A stretch of 64,000 nt of DNA from Dyella sp. C11 (GTDB taxonomy: Bacteria > Pseudomonadota > Gammaproteobacteria > Xanthomonadales > Rhodanobacteraceae), in contig NZ_QAVX01000002.1 of the NCBI RefSeq assembly GCF_003121485.1, forward strand, positions 276,454 through 340,453. The letters are read 5' to 3'. The notes beneath the pieces are model-generated. The model saw only the letters and a list, made by a program, of their open reading frames with translations. It had not been told where the DNA came from and did no database searches. Of the stretch, positions 47,183 through 55,389 are shown piece after piece. A program made the position numbers and the translations under genes. Each line of letters begins with the position of its first letter. The stretch's first letter is position 1.

Positions 47183-47935
47183 GCCCGCAGCACTTTTTGT
47201 GGGAGCGCACCCTGTGCGCGACAGCCACTTCGCACGGTACAGATGCCCCTGAGGGCGCCGTCGCGCACAGGGTGCGCTCCCACACAGTCGATGGTTCGCG
47301 CACCCCGCTGCGGCACTCCCTGTAGGAGCGCACTCGTGCGCGACCATCACCTCGAACGACGCAGCACCGTGCCACGCTGCGGTCGCGCACGAGTGCGCTC
47401 CTACACATCAACGGTGCCGACAACGGTCATCGCCAGTGATGTGAAGGTCAACGCGCGCTCGGTGCTCACGGCCAGGTAAGCCAGCACCACTTTTGTGGGA
47501 GCGCACCCTGTGCGCGACAGCCACTTCGCACGGTACAGATGCCCGTGAGGGCGCCGTCGCGTACAGGGTGCGCTCCCACACGGTCGATGATTCGCTCGCC
47601 CCGCTGCGGCACTCCCTGTAGGAGCGCACTTGTGCGCGACCATCACCTCGAACGACGCAGCACCGTGTCACGCCGCGGTCGCGCACGAGTGCGCTCCTAC
47701 ACATCAACAGTGCCGACGACAGTCATCGCCAACGAAGTGAAGGTCAACGCGCGCACGGTACAGATGCGCGTGAGGGCGCCGTCGCGCACAGGGTGCGTCC
47801 CACACAGTCGATGGTTCGCGCGCCCCGCTGCGGCACTCCCTGTAGGAGCGCACTCGTGCGCGACCATCACCTCGAACAACACGGCACCGTGCCACGCCGC
47901 GGTCGCGCACGAGTGCGCTCCTACACGTCAGCGTT
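47117..47935. repeat. Tandem array of about 297-bp units, each a yceI 3' tail plus two REPINs
   Basis: Unit 1 (47117-47415) starts inside the yceI gene. Unit 2 (47416-47711) repeats its tail as VIASDVKVNARSVLTAR plus stop, without a gene in front. Unit 3 (47712-47935) repeats VIANEVKVNAR and then has lost the stop and the first REP. After each tail come a type 1 REPIN (head GTGG; e.g. 47199-47222 and 47260-47283) and a type 2 REPIN (head GTAG, arms GAGCGCAC/GTGCGCGAC; e.g. 47322-47344 and 47382-47404). The array ends in the glutaredoxin stop region. Open frames across it are not credible genes. Confidence 0.88.
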
Positions 47936-48164
47936 TGCCCACGAAAGCCGTCACGGCCGCGGCATCGAACGGCCAATCCATCTCCCGGCCGTCTTCGCGG
48001 TCGCGGAGCACCGGCACGCGGGTGCCATAGCGCTGCTCCAGTCCCTCATCGTCATCCACCCACTGACTGTCGAAGTCCGGTGCACGCGCCTGGGCCATGA
48101 CGGCCAGCGCCTGGTCGCACAGGTGGCAGTAGTCGCGTTGGTACAGCACATATCGGGTCGGCAT
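47928..48164 (-). CDS. Glutaredoxin-like thiol protein
   Basis: This 78-residue thioredoxin-fold protein reads YVLYQRDYCHLCDQALAVM with redox site CHLC (Cys13 and Cys16), the cis-Pro motif TRVPVLRD and a C-terminal helix. It belongs to the small DUF836/glutaredoxin-like group. The partner and substrate are unknown. Its 3' end borders the yceI-tail repeat array. It is divergent from the siderophore receptor. Confidence 0.85.
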   Translation of the reverse strand: MPTRYVLYQRDYCHLCDQALAVMAQARAPDFDSQWVDDDEGLEQRYGTRVPVLRDREDGREMDWPFDAAAVTAFVGKR

Positions 48165-48274
48165 AGGGGCGGGAAGATACCTGCGGCCGGCCTTTGAGGC
48201 GATGTCGCGGCCGAAAAGCGGGCCGAAGAGGGCGTGGCTGCGGCATCTCGACCATGGTCGAGACTGGTAAACTC

Positions 48275-48297
48275 AAATGATAATTACTATCATTTGC
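48275..48297. promoter_or_regulatory. Fur box upstream of the siderophore receptor
   Basis: AAATGATA (48275-48282) and its perfect inverted copy TATCATTT (48288-48295) are separated by ATTAC. The 19 bases from 48279 match 14 of 19 positions of the Fur consensus. GATAAT inside could also serve as a -10 element, so Fur-iron would block RNA polymerase. It lies 83 bases before the receptor's ATG. Confidence 0.9.
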
Positions 48298-48377
48298 AAA
48301 TAAGGGCCACAGAGCCCCAGGCCGGACGCCTACAGCCCGGCTCCTTCATACCTACAAAACCATCCAAGGCTATCCCG

Positions 48378-50546
48378 ATGCCCGCCTCTGCCTCGCTTGC
48401 GCGACGCCCGCTGCCGTTTCGCACTCTCGCTTTAGCGCTGTCACTTGCCCTCGCCTCACCGCTGCTGCACGCCGATGACACCACCACCGCGGCCGACCAG
48501 ACCAAGGTGAAGAACCTAGAAGGCGTGCAGACCACGGCCACCGTGACAGGCGACGGCGATTCGTACACCACCAAGGCCGTGGATTCGGCCACCCGCCTGC
48601 CCCTGTCGCTGCGCGAGACGCCGCAGTCGGTGAGCGTGGTGACCGAGCAGCAGATGAAGGACTTCAACCTCACCAACGTCAACGCCGTGCTGGACAGCAC
48701 CACCGGCGTGAACGTGGAACGCGTGGAAACGGACCGCACGTACTACACCGCCCGCGGCTTCGACGTCACCAACTTCCTGGTCGATGGCGTGGGCTTGCCG
48801 TTCGCCAATGGCGAACAGGAAGGCGATATCGACACGGCCCTGTACGAGCGCGTGGAAGTGCTGCGTGGTGCGAACGGCATGTTGTCCTTCACCGGCAATC
48901 CGTCGGCCACGATCAACTTCGTGCGCAAGCGCCCCACGGCCGACTATGAAGGCAGCATCGGCCTCACCGTGGGCAGCTGGGACAACCGCCGCCTGGACGT
49001 CGATTTGTCCGGCCCGCTGAACGACTCCAAGAGCGTGCGCGGCCGTTTCATCGCCGCCGCCCAGGACACCGACAGCTACCTGGACCGCTACAACCTGCGC
49101 AAGCAAGTGCTCGGCGGCATCGTGGAAGCGGACGTAACGGACTCCACCCTGCTCACCGCCGGCGTCACGTACCAGAAGAACAAGACCCACGGCGGCATGT
49201 GGGGCGCGTTGCCGCTGTACAACACCGACGGCACGCCGACCGACTACGACCGCTCCACCAGCACGTCGGCCGACTGGTCGCGCTGGAATGTCGCCGACAC
49301 GCGCGCGTTCGTGGAGCTGGAACAGAAGCTCGGTGCCGACTGGAGCATCAAGGGTTCGCTCAACTATCGCCGCATTGCCGAGGACAGCGACCTGTTCTAC
49401 GTGTATGGCACGCCGGATGCGCAGACCGGGCTGGGCTTGTATTCCTACCCCTCGGCTTACACGAGCAAGGAACGCCAGTACTTCGCCGACGTCTACGCGA
49501 GCGGCCCGGTCGAGTTGTTCGACCGTACGCACCAGCTCGTGATCGGCGCGAACTGGGCCGAAGACAACGTGCATCAGCTGTCCAGCTACGGCGAAGGTAT
49601 CGGCACGCCGCTGCCGTCGCTCAACGACTGGACCGGTGATTATCCGGAGCCGCCGTTCGATGCCTCGTATGGCAACGGCGATTTCCACATCAAGCGCAAG
49701 TCGCTGTATGCCACCGCGCGCTGGAGTCTTGCCGATCCGCTCACGCTGATCACCGGCACCAGCGTCACGCACATCGAGCAATACGGCTCCAACTACGGTG
49801 TGCCGAGCAATTACGAGAAGACGCAGAGCACGCCGTTCGTCGGCCTGGTATACGACTTCGCCCAGCATTACTCCGCTTACGCGAGCTACGCGCAGCTGTT
49901 CAATCCGCAGACGTCGACGGACATCAACAACAAGGTGCTTGATCCCGTCACCGGCGCCAATGTGGAAGTGGGCGTGAAGGGCGAGTGGTACGACGGTCGT
50001 CTGAACGCCTCGTTCTCGCTGTTCCGCTCGCGTCAGGATGGCTTGGCCGAATACGCGGGCCACAGCCTGGTGACCAACCAGGATTACTACACCGGCATCG
50101 ACGCGACCGCGAAGGGTTACGAGTTCGATGTGAGTGGCCAGATCACCGACAACTGGCAGGTGAGCGGCGGCTACACGCAGCTCGGCATCGTCGATCCGGA
50201 CGGCAACAACGTGCGCACGTATGTGCCGCGCCGCATGTTCCGCCTCAACAGCACCTACCGCTTCGACGCCCTGCCCGGCTTGAAGGTGGGTGGTTCGTTG
50301 CGCTGGCAGGACCGCATCTATCGCGACCAGCAGGACGTGGCACTGGACGGCAGCGAGATCTTCACCTCGCAGGGCTCGTACACGGTGCTGGGCCTGATGG
50401 CCGGCTACGACTTCGGCCAGCACTGGAGCACCACGCTCAACATCGACAACGTGACCAACCGCAAGTACATCACCAGCCTGTACTGGAACCAGGGCTTCTA
50501 CTCGGCGCCGCGCAGTTACATGTTGAATGTGAGGTACACGTTCTAA
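48378..50546 (+). CDS. TonB-dependent ferric siderophore receptor (FhuE/coprogen-type)
   Basis: This 722-residue outer-membrane receptor has a signal peptide (LALALSLALASPLLHAD), a plug domain (RLPLSLRETPQSVSVVTEQQ, YYTARGFDVTNFLVDGVGLP, YERVEVLRGANGMLSFTG, NPSATINFVRKRPT) and a 22-strand barrel ending YMLNVRYTF with the usual terminal Phe. The siderophore-receptor plug signature and the barrel resemble FhuE-type receptors for hydroxamate siderophores. The Fur box upstream supports iron control. No siderophore synthesis or TonB genes are adjacent. Confidence 0.93.
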   Translation: MPASASLARRPLPFRTLALALSLALASPLLHADDTTTAADQTKVKNLEGVQTTATVTGDGDSYTTKAVDSATRLPLSLRETPQSVSVVTEQQMKDFNLTNVNAVLDSTTGVNVERVETDRTYYTARGFDVTNFLVDGVGLPFANGEQEGDIDTALYERVEVLRGANGMLSFTGNPSATINFVRKRPTADYEGSIGLTVGSWDNRRLDVDLSGPLNDSKSVRGRFIAAAQDTDSYLDRYNLRKQVLGGIVEADVTDSTLLTAGVTYQKNKTHGGMWGALPLYNTDGTPTDYDRSTSTSADWSRWNVADTRAFVELEQKLGADWSIKGSLNYRRIAEDSDLFYVYGTPDAQTGLGLYSYPSAYTSKERQYFADVYASGPVELFDRTHQLVIGANWAEDNVHQLSSYGEGIGTPLPSLNDWTGDYPEPPFDASYGNGDFHIKRKSLYATARWSLADPLTLITGTSVTHIEQYGSNYGVPSNYEKTQSTPFVGLVYDFAQHYSAYASYAQLFNPQTSTDINNKVLDPVTGANVEVGVKGEWYDGRLNASFSLFRSRQDGLAEYAGHSLVTNQDYYTGIDATAKGYEFDVSGQITDNWQVSGGYTQLGIVDPDGNNVRTYVPRRMFRLNSTYRFDALPGLKVGGSLRWQDRIYRDQQDVALDGSEIFTSQGSYTVLGLMAGYDFGQHWSTTLNIDNVTNRKYITSLYWNQGFYSAPRSYMLNVRYTF

Positions 50547-50556
50547 GCGTATCCCT

Positions 50557-50645
50557 GGCTCGTCATTCCAGCGAAAGCTGGAATCCAGTGACTTCATCAC
50601 GAGCCCAAAGACACTGGATCCCAGCTTTCGCTGGGATGACGAGCC
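50557..50645. repeat. Inverted pair of hairpin repeats between the receptor and sdaA
   Basis: Two copies of the ATTCCAGC-GAAA-GCTGGAAT and ATCCCAGC-TTTC-GCTGGGAT hairpin family face each other and together form a larger inverted repeat bounded by GGCTCGTCAT and ATGACGAGCC. It could act as a terminator-like structure for the receptor gene. Confidence 0.78.
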
Positions 50646-50762
50646 ATAGGCAAGAGCTCCATCCATACGCCCGCGCACCGACCGCATCGCTGCACCGCGC
50701 AAAACTCCGTCACACCACCCGCGTAGAATGGACGGTTCTCCCCGCCCACTTTGCGTGTCTCC

Positions 50763-52145
50763 ATGGCTGTCAGCGTTTTCGACCTCTTCAAGATCGGCAT
50801 CGGTCCGTCCTCCTCGCACACCGTGGGTCCCATGCGCGCCGCGGCGCGCTTTGCGGAACGGTGGCTGGAAGAAAAAGGCGTGCTCGATCGCGTGGTGCGC
50901 GTGCGCGCGGAGCTGTACGGCTCGCTGGCCATGACCGGTCGCGGCCACGGCACCGACAAGGCCGTACTGCTGGGTTTCGAAGGCGAGCACCCGGATACGG
51001 TGGACCCCGACCATATTCCCGACGCCTTGCACCGCATCCGCACCACGCATCGTCTGCGCGTGCTGGGCAAGCACGAGATTGAGTTCGAGGAAAAGCGCGA
51101 CCTGGTGTTCAACAAGCGCCAGAAGCTGCCGTTCCACACCAACGGCATGCGCTTCTCCGCCTACGACGCCGAAGGCCACGAGCTGGCCACGCGCGACTAC
51201 TACTCCGTGGGCGGCGGCTTCGTGGTCAATCACGACGAAGCCGCGGAAGATCGCATCGTCGCCGACACCACCGAACAGCCCTACCCGTTCTCCACCGGCG
51301 ACCAGCTGCTGGAGCTGTGCGAGAAGAACAACCTTTCCATCGCGCAGCTGATGATGGAAAACGAAAAGGTGTGGCGTCCGGAAGCCGAAACGCGCGCCGG
51401 CCTGCTCACCATCTGGAAGGCCATGCAGGATTGCGTGAACCGTGGCCTGCGTTCGCCCGGCGTGCTTCCTGGCGGCCTGAAGGTGACGCGTCGCGCACCG
51501 CAGATGGCAGAAGACCTGCGCTCGCAGCCGGAAGCCGCATTGAAAGATCCGCTCACCATTCTCGACTGGGTCAACCTCTACGCGCTCGCCGTGAACGAGG
51601 AAAACGCCGCGGGTGGCCGCGTGGTCACCGCGCCCACCAACGGCGCGGCCGGCATCGTGCCGGCAGTGCTGCACTACTACCACCGCTTCTGCCCGAAGTC
51701 GGACGAGAACGGCATCGTCGACTTCATGCTTACGGCCGGCGCCATCGGCATCCTCTACAAGGAAAACGCCTCGATTTCCGGCGCGGAAGTGGGCTGCCAG
51801 GGCGAAGTGGGCGTGGCTTGCTCGATGGCTGCGGGTGGGCTTACCGCCGCACTCGGCGGCAACGTGCTGCAAGTGGAAAACGCTGCCGAAATCGGCATGG
51901 AACACAACCTGGGCCTCACCTGCGATCCCATCGGCGGCCTGGTGCAGATTCCCTGCATCGAACGCAACGCCATGGCCTCGGTGAAGGCCATCAATGCCAG
52001 CCGCATGGCGCTCAAGAGCGATGGCAAGCATCGCGTGTCGCTGGACAAGGTGATCGCCACCATGCGCGACACCGGCCGCGACATGAAGGACAAGTACAAG
52101 GAAACCTCGCGCGGCGGTCTCGCGGTGAATGTGATCGAGTGCTGA
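50763..52145 (+). CDS. sdaA: L-serine ammonia-lyase, iron-sulfur type
   Basis: This enzyme deaminates serine to pyruvate and ammonia with a 4Fe-4S cluster. The 460-residue single-chain form has the N-terminal [20 protein letters not shown] and the C-terminal catalytic domain with cluster cysteines in [20 protein letters not shown] and [17 protein letters not shown]. The ATG at 50763 is used; a GTG four codons earlier is possible. It is convergent with the Sel1 gene, with a REPIN between. Confidence 0.95.
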   Translation: MAVSVFDLFKIGIGPSSSHTVGPMRAAARFAERWLEEKGVLDRVVRVRAELYGSLAMTGRGHGTDKAVLLGFEGEHPDTVDPDHIPDALHRIRTTHRLRVLGKHEIEFEEKRDLVFNKRQKLPFHTNGMRFSAYDAEGHELATRDYYSVGGGFVVNHDEAAEDRIVADTTEQPYPFSTGDQLLELCEKNNLSIAQLMMENEKVWRPEAETRAGLLTIWKAMQDCVNRGLRSPGVLPGGLKVTRRAPQMAEDLRSQPEAALKDPLTILDWVNLYALAVNEENAAGGRVVTAPTNGAAGIVPAVLHYYHRFCPKSDENGIVDFMLTAGAIGILYKENASISGAEVGCQGEVGVACSMAAGGLTAALGGNVLQVENAAEIGMEHNLGLTCDPIGGLVQIPCIERNAMASVKAINASRMALKSDGKHRVSLDKVIATMRDTGRDMKDKYKETSRGGLAVNVIEC

Positions 52146-52218
52146 GGAAGCGATGGATGTGGTGATGCCGGAGAAATCCGGGATCACCATGCCAATGAGC
52201 TCACCAAGGCACCGTACT

Positions 52219-52337
52219 GTGGGAGCGCACCCTGTGCGCGACTGCGGAACGGCCGTGGATACTCAGTGCGAGGCTGTGGCGAACGGATTCATCACTTCAC
52301 CGCCCTGTAGCCTGTCGCGCACAGGGTGCGCTCCCAC
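52219..52337. repeat. REPIN (type 1 pair, long spacer)
   Basis: A forward REP at 52219-52242 and an inverted REP at 52314-52337 (head GTGG, arms GAGCGCAC and GTGCGCGAC) are separated by 71 bases. They lie between the convergent sdaA and Sel1 genes. Confidence 0.82.
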
Positions 52338-52355
52338 AATGGTCGCGCCACAACT

Positions 52356-53348
52356 TTACGAACCCGACGCCGTCTGCGCTCCCACATCCGCGTCCACCCG
52401 TGCCTTCAGCTGGGTGAGCTGCGCAGGCGTCAATTTCGCCGCTGCCTTGGCCAGGTAATCGCCGGCGCTCTTGAGCTGCTGCTGGTTGTCCATGCGCTGC
52501 GCCAGCGAGATCTGGTACCAGCCTTCCGCCGGATTTTCGGCAACGCCCGCCCCGGTCACATAAGCGACGCCCATGGCGTAGTGCCCGAGCATTTCGTGGC
52601 CGGCGATGGCCTTCTTCGCCAGCGCTACACCGCGCGCCGCGTCCGGAGGCACGTTTTCTTTTCCCGTAATGAGGAAGTAAGCCAGCGTGCCCTCGGCCTT
52701 GGCACTGCCCTGGTCGGCCGCCGCCTGCAGCCACCGTTGCCCGGCTACCACATCGTGTTTGCCGAACAGGCCGGTGATGTAGAACTGGCCCAGCGACAAC
52801 TGGGCATCGACGTCGCCCTTCTGCGCCGCCGTGGTCATCAGTTTCTCCGCGAGCGCAGGGTCCTTGGGCAGGCCCATTTCGCCGGACAGGCGCGCCATGG
52901 CGAGCACTTCCATGCCTTTGGACGAACCCTTGTCCGCCGCCTTCTGCGCCCACTGCAGCGCTTCCTGCGTGCCACCGGTGGCCAGCAATGCCACGGCGAG
53001 TACCGCCATGTGGTCGGGGTTCTGATCCAGGTTGACGCTCTTGCGCATCCAGTCGATACCGCCGGGCACGTCGCGCGGCACACCCGTGCCGCCCAGCATG
53101 GACGAGCCCAGCATCCATGCACCTTCGGCACTGCCCGTGGCGGCGGCCTTGCGGAACCACTCCGCACCAGCGGCCTTGTCGGCAGGCGCGCCGTCGTTCT
53201 GCAAGGCGCGTCCCAACGCGACCTGGGCACTGGGATCGCCGGACACGGCCTTCTTCTGCAACGCGTCGCGAGCAGCATCGGCAGATACGGGAACCGAAAA
53301 CACGGCTAGCGCCGCGGCCATCACCACCAGCAACGCGGCACGGATCAT
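52356..53348 (-). CDS. Exported Sel1-repeat (TPR-like) protein
   Basis: This 330-residue protein has a signal peptide (LLVVMAAALAVFSVPVSAD) and several Sel1 repeats: GDPSAQVALGRALQNDG..AGAEWFRKAAATG, GAWMLGSSMLGGTGVPRD, GDVDAQLSLGQFYITGLFG, WLQAAADQGSAKAEGTLAYF and MGVAYVTGAGVAENPAEGWY. Such alpha-solenoids are protein-binding adaptors. The partner is unknown. The ATG at 53348 begins directly at the signal peptide. Confidence 0.87.
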   Translation of the reverse strand: MIRAALLVVMAAALAVFSVPVSADAARDALQKKAVSGDPSAQVALGRALQNDGAPADKAAGAEWFRKAAATGSAEGAWMLGSSMLGGTGVPRDVPGGIDWMRKSVNLDQNPDHMAVLAVALLATGGTQEALQWAQKAADKGSSKGMEVLAMARLSGEMGLPKDPALAEKLMTTAAQKGDVDAQLSLGQFYITGLFGKHDVVAGQRWLQAAADQGSAKAEGTLAYFLITGKENVPPDAARGVALAKKAIAGHEMLGHYAMGVAYVTGAGVAENPAEGWYQISLAQRMDNQQQLKSAGDYLAKAAAKLTPAQLTQLKARVDADVGAQTASGS

Positions 53349-53549
53349 GGTGCGCCTACCTGACGTGGGAAGGCTCGATAGTAGCCGGCCCGACCACGGG
53401 CGCCAATTTGCCGGTTGCCCGATGCCGATCGTCGTGCACAAGGCATTTCATGCGTCGATTCAATAGCCTAAGTGCTGCGCTGCGCCACGGTTCGTGACGC
53501 CCTGCGGGCTGACAGTTGTAGGAGCGGTCTGTCATTATCCGTCCCTTGT

Positions 53550-53594
53550 GCCGCCCGGGAGGCGGCGCGTGAGTGTCGCCCCGGGAGGCGGCCC
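53550..53594 (+). promoter_or_regulatory. Tandem leader hairpins before the permease gene
   Basis: Two hairpins with the same core repeat 25 bases apart: GCCGCC-CGGGA-GGCGGC (53550-53566) and CGCC-CCGGGA-GGCG (53577-53591). Each exposes GGA in its loop. The second ends about 30 bases before the ATG at 53621. Loop GGA motifs in pairs are typical of CsrA/RsmA targets, but this is only a possibility. Confidence 0.4.
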
Positions 53595-53620
53595 GTCGAT
53601 CCACTGACCTGGGGACCTGC

Positions 53621-55228
53621 ATGTCTCAATCTCCGATCCGCCGCGACGTCGGCCCGTTCGCCCTCATGCTTACCGGCCTGGGCTCCATCATCGGCTCCGG
53701 CTGGCTGTTCGGCGCCTGGCGCGCGGCAGGCCTGGCCGGTCCCGGTGCCGTGTGGGCCTGGGTGCTGGGCGCCGCGATCATCATGACCATCGCGCTGACC
53801 TACGCGGAACTGGGCGCCATGTTCCCAGAGTCCGGCGGCATGGTGCGTTACAGCCACTACTCGCACGGCTCGCTGGTGGGCTTCATCGGCGCGTGGGCCA
53901 ACTGGATCGCCATCGTCTCGGTGATTCCGGTGGAAGCCGAAGCCTCGGTGCAGTACATGGCCTCGTGGCCGTGGAAGTGGGCGCAGGACTTGTACGTGCA
54001 CATGCCCGATGGCCACGGCGAACTCACCCTGCCCGGCCTGTATATCGCTGCCGTGCTGGTGCTGATCTACTTCCTGCTGAACTTCTGGAGCGTGAAGCTG
54101 TTTGCGCGCTCCAACACCTTGATCACCGTGTTCAAGCTGATCGTGCCGGCCGCGACCGGCCTGGCGTTGATCGCCAGCGGTTTCCACAGCGGCAACTTCT
54201 CGGTGGGCGTGAATGGCGATGCGCATGCCATCGACTTCGCCGCGGTGCTGACGGCCGTCGCCACGGCGGGCATCGTTTTCAGCTTCAACGGTTTCCAGAG
54301 TCCGGTGAATCTGGCGGGTGAAGCGCGCAACCCGGGCAAGAGCATTCCGTTTGCGGTGATCGGCTCGATCCTGCTGGCCACCGTGGTGTACGTGATCCTG
54401 CAGGTGGCGTATCTGGGCGCGGTGCCGCCGGACATGCTCGCCAAGGCGGGCTGGCACGGCATCGACTTCCGCTCGCCGTTCGCCGAGCTGGCCATCATCG
54501 TCAACCTGCACTGGCTGGCCATGCTGCTGTACGTGGATGCCTTCATCAGCCCCAGCGGCACCGGCATGACCTACACCGCCACCACCGCGCGCATGATCTA
54601 CGGCATGGAGCGCAACGGCACGATGCCGAAGATCCTCGGCCGCATTCATCCCAAGTGGGGCGTGCCGCGTCCGGCGATGTGGTTCAACCTGGTCATCTCC
54701 TACATCTTCCTGTTCAAGTTCCGCGGCTGGGGCACGCTGGCTGCGGTGATCTCGGTGGCCACGATCATTTCCTATCTCACCGGCCCGGTGAGCGCGATGA
54801 CACTGCGCCGCACGGCACCGAACCTGCACCGTCCGCTGCGCATCGCGGGCCTGCCGATTCTTGCCGGCGTGGCCTTCATCATGGCCACGGAACTGCTGTA
54901 CTGGGCGCGCTGGCCGCTGACCGGCGAGATCATCCTGCTGATGGTCGTGGCGCTGCCGGTGTACTTGTTCTATCAGTTCAAGGCCAACTGGCACGACTTC
55001 GGTCGCCAGCTGAAGGGCGCGTTGTGGCTCATTTTCTACCTGCCGACGCTGGCACTCGTGTCCTGGCTGGGCAGCACGGATTTCGGCGGCCACGGTTACC
55101 TGCCCTACGGCATCGACCTCGCTGTCGTCGCGGCGGTGGGCCTGGTGTTCTACGTGTGGGGCGTGAAGTCCGGCTGGCGTACGCCGTCGGTGGAAGAAGC
55201 GGAAGCGAATCCACACGTGCACGATTAA
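53621..55228 (+). CDS. APC-family amino-acid permease
   Basis: This 535-residue inner-membrane transporter has twelve or more helices. Family motifs are LTGLGSIIGSGWLFGAW in helix 1 (unwound Gly-rich substrate site), FNGFQSPVNLAGEARNPGKS in the helix 6-7 region and the cytoplasmic YGMERNGTMPKILGRIHPKWG. The substrate is an unspecified amino acid. The ATG at 53621 follows CTGGGGACC; an in-frame GTG at 53573 falls inside leader hairpins and is rejected. A strong bidirectional terminator follows. Confidence 0.9.
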   Translation: MSQSPIRRDVGPFALMLTGLGSIIGSGWLFGAWRAAGLAGPGAVWAWVLGAAIIMTIALTYAELGAMFPESGGMVRYSHYSHGSLVGFIGAWANWIAIVSVIPVEAEASVQYMASWPWKWAQDLYVHMPDGHGELTLPGLYIAAVLVLIYFLLNFWSVKLFARSNTLITVFKLIVPAATGLALIASGFHSGNFSVGVNGDAHAIDFAAVLTAVATAGIVFSFNGFQSPVNLAGEARNPGKSIPFAVIGSILLATVVYVILQVAYLGAVPPDMLAKAGWHGIDFRSPFAELAIIVNLHWLAMLLYVDAFISPSGTGMTYTATTARMIYGMERNGTMPKILGRIHPKWGVPRPAMWFNLVISYIFLFKFRGWGTLAAVISVATIISYLTGPVSAMTLRRTAPNLHRPLRIAGLPILAGVAFIMATELLYWARWPLTGEIILLMVVALPVYLFYQFKANWHDFGRQLKGALWLIFYLPTLALVSWLGSTDFGGHGYLPYGIDLAVVAAVGLVFYVWGVKSGWRTPSVEEAEANPHVHD

Positions 55229-55252
55229 TCGACACACTTACACCATGAAATG

Positions 55253-55288
55253 AAAAACGCGCGGCTCATCACCGCGCGTTTTTTTGTT
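55253..55288. terminator. Bidirectional Rho-independent terminator
   Basis: AAAAACGCGCGG (55253-55264) pairs perfectly with CCGCGCGTTTTT (55272-55283) around a seven-base loop, with T runs on both strands. It serves the permease on the plus strand and can also stop transcription arriving from the minus-strand methionine genes. Confidence 0.93.
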
Positions 55289-55312
55289 TGGCGTGTCGCG
55301 CTCTGGAGGTCA

Positions 55313-55387
55313 GTCGCGCACAGGGTGCGCTCCCACAGTGTGGCGGCGCTCTTGTGGGAGCGCACCCTGTGCGCGACGTGCGGAATA
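55313..55387. repeat. REP pair in opposite (tail-out) order
   Basis: Here the inverted REP (55313-55336) comes first and the forward REP (55364-55387) second, the reverse of the order at 21984, 41555 and 52219. Both have the GTGG head. It abuts the stop of the homoserine dehydrogenase gene. Confidence 0.82.
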
Positions 55388-55389
55388 CA

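Noticed and set aside
47199-47930. Possible CRISPR array at the regularly spaced repeats
   Set aside because: The repeats are inverted REP pairs inside 297-base tandem units. Spacers are not unique and no cas genes are present.
48516-52190. A 1224-codon antisense frame spanning the siderophore receptor and sdaA
   Set aside because: It crosses two real genes and an intergenic repeat pair. The composition is typical of antisense GC-rich frames.
53550-53594. Guanidine-II (mini-ykkC) riboswitch upstream of the permease
   Set aside because: There are two hairpins as in mini-ykkC, but the loops read CGGGA rather than the required ACGR.
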